Of a stretch of DNA of 64,000 bases, positions 35,154 through 42,733 are shown piece after piece. The position numbers and the translations under genes were made by a program. Positions within the stretch are counted from its first letter, which is position 1. The number at the start of each line of letters is the position of its first letter. The stretch comes from Planctomycetota bacterium (GTDB taxonomy: Bacteria; Planctomycetota; Planctomycetia; Pirellulales; Pirellulaceae), in NCBI GenBank assembly GCA_014381825.1, contig JACNKX010000237.1, positions 1 through 64,000 of the forward strand, read 5' to 3'. The notes under the pieces are model-generated. The model saw only the letters and a program-made list of their open reading frames with translations, did no database searches and was not told the DNA's origin.

Positions 35154-35233
35154 GCCACGGATTGAACACGGATGAAACACGGAGAGACAGACGACTCTTC
35201 ATGCGCTCCATTCATCCGTGTTTCATCCGTGGC
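35154..35233. repeat. Imperfect 23-bp inverted repeat with internal 17-bp perfect arms
   Basis: The arm at 35154-35176 (GCCACGGATTGAACACGG...) matches the reverse complement of 35211-35233 in 21 of 23 positions; CACGGATGAAACACGGA (35167-35183) is perfectly inverted at 35215-35231. The ACACGGAT word is itself repeated in each arm. It lies in the 255-bp spacer before the giant protein gene and could be an end hairpin for the TIGR03032 transcript or a dispersed repeat. Confidence 0.85.
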
Positions 35234-35347
35234 TCACCGAAGACCCCACGGCCGAAACATCTCAACACGCCCCCACACGATACTGGAAATCGCACCGGAT
35301 CTAGGCCATAATCGGCAATTGCCGAACCTCTCAAGTTCCGGGCTATC

Positions 35348-38300
35348 ATGAGAATCCATACTTGGCTGAGGCACGGTCTGCGTCGCGCCACACGAACGAT
35401 TCGTGCTCGGCGCGTGTTCTTCGAGCCACTTGAAGACCGCCGAATGCTGGCCACCTTCACCGTAGTGTCGCTCGGTGACGAGTCACTCGGTTCGTGCCAA
35501 CCAAGTGCCTGCACGCTTCGCTCTGCGATCGAGGCGGCGAATGGCAATCAGGGACTCGACACGATTGCATTTGACGCGAACGTGTTTGCCACGCCGCAGA
35601 CGATCAACCTAAGCCGCGGCGAACTACCGATCACCGACGCCATCACGATCGACGGGCCGGGACAGGGCGTGCTAACGATCGATGCTCAGCAACAATCGCG
35701 AATCTTCAATGTTGTTCCCGGCAACACGCCAGGAGATTTTGATATTACGATCAATGGACTTAACCTGACTGGAGGACGAACCACAGCGGACAATCAATCA
35801 GCAGGCAACTTTATCGAAACAACGCACAGTGGTGGGGCAATCCGCTTCAATTCGACGGGCGGGCTCACGATGACTGGATGCACTGTGTCGAGGAATGGAA
35901 CGACCGGGCGACTTGCAAGAGGCGGCGGCGTCTTCTCACGTGGCTCGATCACGTTGGTGGGCAGCACAGTTTCCGAGAACAGTACGGCGGGCGATCATGC
36001 AAGCGGCGGCGGGGTCTACTCACGTGGCCCGATCACGTCAGCGAGCAGCATCATATCGGAAAACAGCACGACAGGAAATTCCGCTACTGGAGGTGGCATC
36101 CTCTCTATTGGATCCGCAACATTAACGGGCAGCACGATATCAGGAAATAGCACCATGGGGGCCTTTTCGGCAGGTGGCGGCGTCCATTCTGTAGGCTCTG
36201 TCACGCTAGTGCGTAGCACGATCTCGGACAACAGCACCAAGGGGGACGCTACAGCCGGCGGCGGCGTCAGTTCGCAAGGATCGGTCACTTTGACGAACAG
36301 TACAATCGCGGGCAATCGTACAGAGGGGAATCGAGGGCAAGGTGGCGGTATTTTGGCTTTTGGCTCCGTCACGTTGATGGGCAGTACGATCTCGGGCAAC
36401 AGCACTGTAGGCGAATTGTCGAGCGGCGGCGGCGTCCATGCAGCGGGCTCGGTCGCGTTGATGGGCAGCACAATCTCGGGAAACAGCACGGCTGGAGACT
36501 ATTCTCAAGGTGGAGGAGTTTTCGCCGGGAACTCGCTAGATTCGACTACCAGCACGATCTCGGGAAACAGTACGGCTGGCCTTGGTTCAGACGGCGGGGG
36601 TGCCTTCTCTGCGGGTTCGGTTACGCTCGCGAACAGCACCATCTCGGGCAATAGCACGGAGGGTGATGACGCACAGGGAGGTGGCGTCTATTCACAACGC
36701 TCGGTAAGGCTTGTCAGCAGTACGATCTCAGGTAACATCACGCTGGGCGAGGCGGCAGACGGTGGCGGCATCTTTATCGTCGATTCACGCAACAACTTTG
36801 GTGTGCATAGCGAAAACTCGATCGTTGCCGGCAACAGCACTTCGTTGGGCACAGGCCCAGACTTTCTGCCGGATCCCGAGGGCACGTTGAGCGTCAGTCA
36901 CAGTCTGGTCGGCGACAATTCCGATACCGGATTAACTGCACCTCCCGTCGGTTCGACAGATTCCAACGGCAACTTAATCGGATCGTCCGAGAGCAAGATC
37001 GATCCGCTGCTTGGCCAGTTACAAGATAACGGTGGGCTGACGCAAACTCATACCCTGTTGCCCGGCAGCCCCGCGATTGATGCAGGCGATCCAAGTTTCG
37101 ACGCAGCTCAGCTCCCCTATGACCAGCGCGGACAGCCTTTCCTCCGCGGCGCAGACGGAGGAAGCGGTTTGGCTCGCGTCGATATGGGAGCTTACGAACG
37201 CCAGACCCTTGGCGACTTGAGCCTCGTTGTCGACACGACCGTGGACGACAGTGATGGTAACTACAGTGATGGCGACTTGAGTTTGCGAGAGGCGGTTGAG
37301 TTGGCAGGCGGCAGCGTCGGCCCCGACACGATCACGTTTGACGCATCCGTGTTCAGTTCGGCTCAAGCGATCAATCTTAGGCTAGGCGAGCTACCGATCA
37401 CCGAAGCGGTCACAATCGACGGGCCAGGACAGAATCTGCTGACGATCGACGCTCAACAGCAATCGCGAATCTTCAACATCGTTCCCGGCAGCACGGCAGG
37501 AGATTTTGATGTGACGATCGCGGGACTCAGCCTGACCGGAGGAAAAACCACGGCGGACAATCAGTCTTTGGGCCGCTCTCTCGAATCAACTCACAGCGGG
37601 GGAGCAATCCGCTTCAATTCGACTGCAACGCTCACTTTGTCGGGCAGCACGATCTTGGGAAGCAAAACGGATGGTTTTGGCGCGAGCGGTGGCGGGGTCT
37701 TCTCTCTTGGATCGGTCACTTTGTCGGACAGCACGATCTCAGGAAACTACACGGAAGGGGATCATGCGAACGGTGGCGGAGTCATGTCTTTTGATTCGGT
37801 CACATTGCTAGACAGTACAATCTCGGAAAACAGAACTGTCGGAGAATCTGCAGACGGTGGCGGGGTCTTTGCTTTCGGATCAGTCAGGTTGTCGGACAGC
37901 ACAATTTCAGGAAACAGAACTCAGGGGCAAGGCGGGAGCGGCGGTGGGGTCTTCTCTGCGGGGCCCGTCACTGTGCTGGGCAGCTCGATCTCCCTAAATA
38001 GCACGGCGGGAAGATTTGCGGCTGGCGGCGGTGTCTCCTCTTTCGACTCGGTCACATTGACGAACAGCACGATCTCAGAAAACAGCACAGCGGGGGAATC
38101 TGCAGACGGTGGCGGTGTTTACACTGTGGCCTCTTTTGGGTCGGTCACTTTGCTGGCCAGTATGGTCTCAGGAAACAGCACAGCGGGGGAATCTTCACGC
38201 GGCGGCGGTGTCTACTCGATCAGCCGGGTCACTATGATAGCCAGCACGATCTCGGGAAACTACACGACGGGAGACTCTGCGGACGGCGGCGGCGTCTACT

Positions 38301-40474
38301 CGCCTGGATCGGTCACGTTGACGGGCAGTACGGTTTCGGGGAACGGTACGATGGGGGATCATGCACGCGGCGGCGGTGTCTTTTCTTCTACAGTACATTC
38401 GGTCACGTTGATGAGCAGTACGATCTCGGGAAACAGCACACATGGAGACTCTGCGGACGGGGGCGGCATTTTTATTTTCGATCGAGTCGCCAATCCTGGA
38501 ATGCTCATGGCAAACTCGATCATTGCAGAGAATACAGTCTTGCTGGGCAATGGTCCCGATTTTCTTCCGGATCCTGACGGTACGCTGAACGTCAGTCACA
38601 GCCTGATCGGCGATAATACCGACACCGGGTTGACTGTCGCTCTTGTGGGTTCACCAGATGCGAACGGCAACCTAATCGGCACGTCCGTCAGCTTGATCAA
38701 TCCGATGATCGGACCACTAGCCGACAATGGCGGCGCGACCATGACTCACGCTCTGCTTCCCGACAGTCCAGCCGTTGATGCAGGAGACAATACCTCCGCG
38801 CAGGGTTCAGGACTTTTGTTGGACCAGCGTGGAAACGGCTTCTTCCGTATCCTTGATGGAGGCAGCGGAACTGCTACCATCGATATCGGAGCGTTTGAGT
38901 TTTCACTCGCCCCTGCTCTCGACTTCGGCGACGCGCCAACCGCAGGGCAATCAGGCTTTGATAGCGATTATCCCGTCACACACATTCAGAATGGGGCGAG
39001 GCACAGCGCGAGCCGGTTGTTCCTGGGGAGTCTGATCGATGGCGAAACTGAAGGCCAACCCGACAACACCGCTGGCCAAGATGGCGATGGCGGCGACGAC
39101 AGTAACGGTGTCTCGGATGAGGATGGCGTAGTTGTCGTCGCCAGCATGGTTGCGACCATTGCCGCAGCAACGAAATCGAGCTTTGTTATCACAGCGTCTG
39201 GCGATGGAAAGCTGGATGCGTGGATCGACTTCAATCAAGACGGTGACTGGGATGACACGGGCGAACAAGTTTTCACGAACAGGCTCGTCACTGCGGGCCT
39301 GAACCTACTTAGCTTCGACGTGCCGGCAGGATCAATTCCCGGCAGCAGCGGCGCGAGGTTTCGCCTTAGCTCGGCCGGCGAACTAGCTCCCACCGGTGCC
39401 GCTCCGGACGGTGAGGTAGAAGACTATATCGTGATGATCCTGGACGGCGATACTGAAGGCGGCGCGGCGGTCGAAATCGAACCGCCGATATCGGGCACGC
39501 TCGACGTGGTTGCTGATGGCACGGATGTCGTTGTAAGAAGCGGAGCAAGCGAGTTTTTCCGCGCACCAGGAGCGTCTTTAGGCCGGATCGATATCTTCGG
39601 ACTCGGCGGGGACGACACGCTGAACGTCGCCAACCTGGACACGATCTTTAGCGGCACAGTTGTCGGCGATGCTGGCGAGGGGAACGACACGTTGAATTTG
39701 ACGGGCAGCGATCAGCGCCTCGATCTTACCGACAGTTCCAACTCTGGAGCGCGCGGTATCGAAGCGATCGACATCACTGGTAGCGGGGGGAATACGTTGA
39801 CGCTCGATGTTAATGAGGTACTCAACATCTCGTCCACGACGGACACGCTGCGAGTGCGACACAACGGCGATGATATCGTGAACTATGGTAACGGCTGGTT
39901 GGTCGATACGCCCCAGGTCGTTGACGGCCAGTTCGTCCATCTCCTCCGTCAAACCAGCGCAACGATCCAAGTCGTCAACACGCTACCGTTTCAGAATCCA
40001 CTTAATTCTCTCGATACGAATCACGACAACCGCGTTTCGCCACTCGACGCACTAATCATCATTAACAGATTGAACACGTCTGGAGCCGGCGTGCTTTCAA
40101 CTCCAACATCCGTCGCAGGTGTCACTGTATTCTTTTACATCGACACCAGTGGCGACCAATTCGTTGCGCCGGTCGATGTGATTCGGATTGTTAACTTCTT
40201 GAATGATCCAGCAAGCGATCCAGAAGGTGAGTTCGCTGCCCCTCGAGTCGACTCTACTTTCGTCGGCACCGTAGATCGGACCTTGGCAGAAGAAGATAGC
40301 ATGCCTGCGCTATACCGTTCTGCAGGGTTTGTGATCGCTCCGATGGCTACGAAAGAACGCTCGCAACGCGAGACTCCAGACTTCGTGAAACGCCTGGCGA
40401 GTCGCGCCAAAGACGAAGATCTGGCAACTGCTCTGGACATATTCTTTGGCGACTACGAATCCGAATCTTTGTAA
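35348..40474 (+). CDS. Giant secreted right-handed beta-helix protein with GEVED and dockerin domains
   Basis: A 1708-residue surface or extracellular protein. The N-terminus has a basic stretch and FFEPLEDRRMLA, a planctomycete export motif. Two homologous modules follow (about 35-617 and 620-1190). Each begins with a CSLREA-like block (CTLRSAIEAAN; LSLREAVELAGG), then DGPGQ..LTIDAQQQSRIF, then tandem 28-residue GGG-V-S-x-GSVTL-x-STISGNST units typical of polymorphic outer-membrane protein helices, then a LPDPEGTLSVSHSLVGDN end block. After them come a GEVED domain (about 1195-1365: DFGDAPTAG, DEDGV, AWIDFNQDGDWDDTGEQVF, GEVEDY), a beta linker and a type I dockerin (about 1549-1622) with two calcium loops (DTNHDNRVSPLDAL, DTSGDQFVAPVDVI). 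It probably binds other surface proteins through the dockerin. Function unknown. Confidence 0.95.
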   Translation: MRIHTWLRHGLRRATRTIRARRVFFEPLEDRRMLATFTVVSLGDESLGSCQPSACTLRSAIEAANGNQGLDTIAFDANVFATPQTINLSRGELPITDAITIDGPGQGVLTIDAQQQSRIFNVVPGNTPGDFDITINGLNLTGGRTTADNQSAGNFIETTHSGGAIRFNSTGGLTMTGCTVSRNGTTGRLARGGGVFSRGSITLVGSTVSENSTAGDHASGGGVYSRGPITSASSIISENSTTGNSATGGGILSIGSATLTGSTISGNSTMGAFSAGGGVHSVGSVTLVRSTISDNSTKGDATAGGGVSSQGSVTLTNSTIAGNRTEGNRGQGGGILAFGSVTLMGSTISGNSTVGELSSGGGVHAAGSVALMGSTISGNSTAGDYSQGGGVFAGNSLDSTTSTISGNSTAGLGSDGGGAFSAGSVTLANSTISGNSTEGDDAQGGGVYSQRSVRLVSSTISGNITLGEAADGGGIFIVDSRNNFGVHSENSIVAGNSTSLGTGPDFLPDPEGTLSVSHSLVGDNSDTGLTAPPVGSTDSNGNLIGSSESKIDPLLGQLQDNGGLTQTHTLLPGSPAIDAGDPSFDAAQLPYDQRGQPFLRGADGGSGLARVDMGAYERQTLGDLSLVVDTTVDDSDGNYSDGDLSLREAVELAGGSVGPDTITFDASVFSSAQAINLRLGELPITEAVTIDGPGQNLLTIDAQQQSRIFNIVPGSTAGDFDVTIAGLSLTGGKTTADNQSLGRSLESTHSGGAIRFNSTATLTLSGSTILGSKTDGFGASGGGVFSLGSVTLSDSTISGNYTEGDHANGGGVMSFDSVTLLDSTISENRTVGESADGGGVFAFGSVRLSDSTISGNRTQGQGGSGGGVFSAGPVTVLGSSISLNSTAGRFAAGGGVSSFDSVTLTNSTISENSTAGESADGGGVYTVASFGSVTLLASMVSGNSTAGESSRGGGVYSISRVTMIASTISGNYTTGDSADGGGVYSPGSVTLTGSTVSGNGTMGDHARGGGVFSSTVHSVTLMSSTISGNSTHGDSADGGGIFIFDRVANPGMLMANSIIAENTVLLGNGPDFLPDPDGTLNVSHSLIGDNTDTGLTVALVGSPDANGNLIGTSVSLINPMIGPLADNGGATMTHALLPDSPAVDAGDNTSAQGSGLLLDQRGNGFFRILDGGSGTATIDIGAFEFSLAPALDFGDAPTAGQSGFDSDYPVTHIQNGARHSASRLFLGSLIDGETEGQPDNTAGQDGDGGDDSNGVSDEDGVVVVASMVATIAAATKSSFVITASGDGKLDAWIDFNQDGDWDDTGEQVFTNRLVTAGLNLLSFDVPAGSIPGSSGARFRLSSAGELAPTGAAPDGEVEDYIVMILDGDTEGGAAVEIEPPISGTLDVVADGTDVVVRSGASEFFRAPGASLGRIDIFGLGGDDTLNVANLDTIFSGTVVGDAGEGNDTLNLTGSDQRLDLTDSSNSGARGIEAIDITGSGGNTLTLDVNEVLNISSTTDTLRVRHNGDDIVNYGNGWLVDTPQVVDGQFVHLLRQTSATIQVVNTLPFQNPLNSLDTNHDNRVSPLDALIIINRLNTSGAGVLSTPTSVAGVTVFFYIDTSGDQFVAPVDVIRIVNFLNDPASDPEGEFAAPRVDSTFVGTVDRTLAEEDSMPALYRSAGFVIAPMATKERSQRETPDFVKRLASRAKDEDLATALDIFFGDYESESL
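35921..36760 (+). repeat. 84-bp tandem repeat block 1 (10 units)
   Basis: Ten uninterrupted 84-bp units code 28-residue beta-helix coils, each starting GGG and ending STISGNST plus a six-residue variable part. Unit length is exactly 28 in all ten. Third codon positions vary between units, so the block is old or under recombination rather than a recent expansion. Confidence 0.9.
37688..38458 (+). repeat. 84-bp tandem repeat block 2 (9 units)
   Basis: Nine units of the same type. Seven are 28 residues; the sixth has three extra residues (GGGVYTVASFGSVTL) and the ninth two (GGGVFSSTVHSVTL). It is the duplicate of block 1 within the second module of the protein. Confidence 0.9.
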
Positions 40475-40548
40475 GACGCGGTATTCAATTGCCTCGCAAA
40501 CCGTGTCTGCAACGCACTCGCTTTGGAGTTAGGACCGTCCGACCAATG

Positions 40549-40605
40549 ATTGTCGTCTTCCGCTCCGCGAAAGAACGCTACTTTCGCGGAGCAATAGCCG
40601 ACAAT
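40549..40605. repeat. Two-tier palindromic element
   Basis: GCTCCGCGAAAG (40562-40573) is perfectly inverted at CTTTCGCGGAGC (40581-40592) with a 7-nt loop. Outside symmetric 6-nt internal loops, ATTGTCG (40549-40555) pairs with CGACAAT (40599-40605). The hairpin is in the 261-bp spacer after the giant gene. It lacks a T tract, so it looks like a palindromic repeat element rather than a standard terminator. Confidence 0.9.
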
Positions 40606-40735
40606 CCGACAATGCATAATCGAGCCGTCCTTACCCACCAAATCAGGCTCGAACTTTCTCGTGAGGCATGTATAACTAGATTAGTCTCCACCAATCACGC
40701 CGTGCGATCGGTACCCGCAATTTGAAACGCTCTCT

Positions 40736-42709
40736 ATGATGCACTCTCTAGTTCGAAAAATGATGTTCTCTCTCGTCATCTGCGTGTTCTGGGTGGGAGC
40801 AAACGCGGCCGCGGAACCAATTGCCGTCCCCTGGGCCGACATGCGTGACGTGGGAGGCAAGTCGATCTCGTTGGCCGATGCAAAATGGAAGGTTGTCTGC
40901 TTCTTAGGTGCGGAGTGTCCGCTCGCGCGACTTTATGGATCACGCCTGGAGAATTTGGCCAATGAATTCTCCGACCGCGATGTTCAGGTAGTCGGGATCA
41001 ACAGCAATCCACAGGATTCGGTAGCCGACGTGAAGCGGTACTGCGAGGAACACGAACTCTCGTTTTCGATCATCAAAGACCTCGATCAATCTTTGGCGAG
41101 GCAATTCCGCGCGACTCGGACGCCCGAAGTCTTTGTGCTCGATGCGGCGGGCCGTATCCATTACCAAGGTCGAATCGACGATCAGTATGAACCAGGAATC
41201 TCACGAGCCGAGCTGACGGCCCATGATTTGCGAAACGCCATCGAGGCGCTGGTCGCCGGCCGCCCGGTGCCGCGCGCCAAGACCGATGCCGTCGGATGCT
41301 TGATCACCATCGTTAGTCAACCCAGCCCACCCGACGATCCCTCCAAGCTCGTCACGTTTACGCGTGACGTGGCTCCGATCCTGAATCAACATTGTGTCGA
41401 GTGTCATCGCGAGGGTGAAATCGGTCCGTTCGCGTTAACGGACTACGACGAAGTGGTTGGCTGGGGCGAGATGATGCTTGAGGTCATCGACCAGCGGCGC
41501 ATGCCACCTTGGCACGCCGACCCGCAGCACGGCAAGTTTGTGGGAGCGCGGCGCATGCCGAAAGAAGCGAGAAAGACGCTCGTCGCTTGGGTCGAGCAAG
41601 GAATGCCTGAAGGCGACGCCAAGGATCTTCCTCCACAGCCCAAGTGGGGCGATGGTTGGCAATTGCCGACTTCGCCGGACGCCGAGTTCGCGATGCGTCA
41701 TCGACCGTTTATCGTCCCCGCGGATGGAACCGTCGAGTACCAATATTTTGTCGTCGATCCTAAGTGGGAAGAAGATCGATGGATTCGCGCGGCGCAAGTC
41801 ATTCCTGGTGACGCAGCGGTCGTGCATCACGCCATCATCTTCGTTCGCCCACCGGACGGATCGAACGCACAAGGCATCGGTTGGATGGGAGGGTATGTGC
41901 CCGGACAACGCACAACACTACTGCCGCCAGGACACGCGAGACGCATCCCCGCTGGATCGAAGCTCGTGTTTCAAATGCACTATACGCCTAACGGGCACGA
42001 GACCCAGGATCGGACGACAGTGGGCGTTTGGTTCAGTGATCCAAGCCTCGTGACACACGAAGTGACGACGCGCGTGGCGCTGAATAATCACTTCGAGATT
42101 CCACCTGGCGCGAAAGACTACGTAGTCGATGTGCGACTCGAAGGCTTTGCCCGCGAGTCGCGGTTGCTCGGTGCGATGCCACACATGCACTTGCGCGGCA
42201 AATCGTTTCGGCTTGACGTTCGCGACCGCGAGAACAAGGAGACGCTTCTGTCCGTGCCGCACTACGACTTCAATTGGCAACACTGGTATCAGCTTGAATC
42301 CCCGCTCGCATTGAACAATGTGGATGCCTTGGAGATGCAAGTCAGCTTCGACAATTCGGCAGAGAATCCAACGAACCCAGATGCTGAGGAATTCGTTACT
42401 TGGGGAGACCAGACTTGGCAGGAGATGGCAGTCGCGTTCTTCGACATCGCTCATCCTCGCGACAAGCCTCGCGTTGCAGCTCGGCGACAACGCAAGAGAA
42501 CACCGCAAGATGAATTGCAGCGAAGACAACGTATCGAAGATGAAGTCGTCGAATTCTTAGCTCAGTTGGATAAGGATGGGGACGGCGTTGTCATCAAAGA
42601 CGAGACTCCTGAGGCGTTCCGCCGGTTCGGATTCCGCAGAGTCGACCACAATCGCGATGGTCGCATCGAACGCAGCGAGATTGAAGCCGAAGCGGCCCGA
42701 CGACTTTGA
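40736..42709 (+). CDS. Redoxin-cytochrome c-copper monooxygenase-like fusion with EF-hands
   Basis: A 657-residue secreted fusion. Signal peptide (about 1-26). Redoxin/AhpC-TSA-like domain (about 30-175) with a single Cys C61 in GAECPLARLY instead of CxxC. Cytochrome c segment with heme motif C220-V-E-C-H224 and probable axial M256 (RRMPPWH). Then a type II copper, ascorbate-dependent monooxygenase-like region (about 325-575): H364-H365 (VVHHAIIF), H415 (FQMHYTPNG), H483/H485 (MPHMHLRGK) and M564. C-terminal EF-hands DKDGDGVVIKDE (612-623) and DHNRDGRIERSE (637-648). This architecture recurs in planctomycetes and related phyla, with no known substrate. The transporter gene begins 24 bp downstream, so the two form an operon. 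No Shine-Dalgarno is seen; a second ATG lies 3 bp in. Confidence 0.92.
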   Translation: MMHSLVRKMMFSLVICVFWVGANAAAEPIAVPWADMRDVGGKSISLADAKWKVVCFLGAECPLARLYGSRLENLANEFSDRDVQVVGINSNPQDSVADVKRYCEEHELSFSIIKDLDQSLARQFRATRTPEVFVLDAAGRIHYQGRIDDQYEPGISRAELTAHDLRNAIEALVAGRPVPRAKTDAVGCLITIVSQPSPPDDPSKLVTFTRDVAPILNQHCVECHREGEIGPFALTDYDEVVGWGEMMLEVIDQRRMPPWHADPQHGKFVGARRMPKEARKTLVAWVEQGMPEGDAKDLPPQPKWGDGWQLPTSPDAEFAMRHRPFIVPADGTVEYQYFVVDPKWEEDRWIRAAQVIPGDAAVVHHAIIFVRPPDGSNAQGIGWMGGYVPGQRTTLLPPGHARRIPAGSKLVFQMHYTPNGHETQDRTTVGVWFSDPSLVTHEVTTRVALNNHFEIPPGAKDYVVDVRLEGFARESRLLGAMPHMHLRGKSFRLDVRDRENKETLLSVPHYDFNWQHWYQLESPLALNNVDALEMQVSFDNSAENPTNPDAEEFVTWGDQTWQEMAVAFFDIAHPRDKPRVAARRQRKRTPQDELQRRQRIEDEVVEFLAQLDKDGDGVVIKDETPEAFRRFGFRRVDHNRDGRIERSEIEAEAARRL

Positions 42710-42733
42710 TCGCTTGATGACGTAGCGGAAATC

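Noticed and set aside
35921-38458. Regular repeats that might be taken for a CRISPR array
   Set aside because: Units are 84 bp, in frame, coding 28-residue beta-helix coils inside a long gene; there are no constant repeats with unique spacers and no cas genes.
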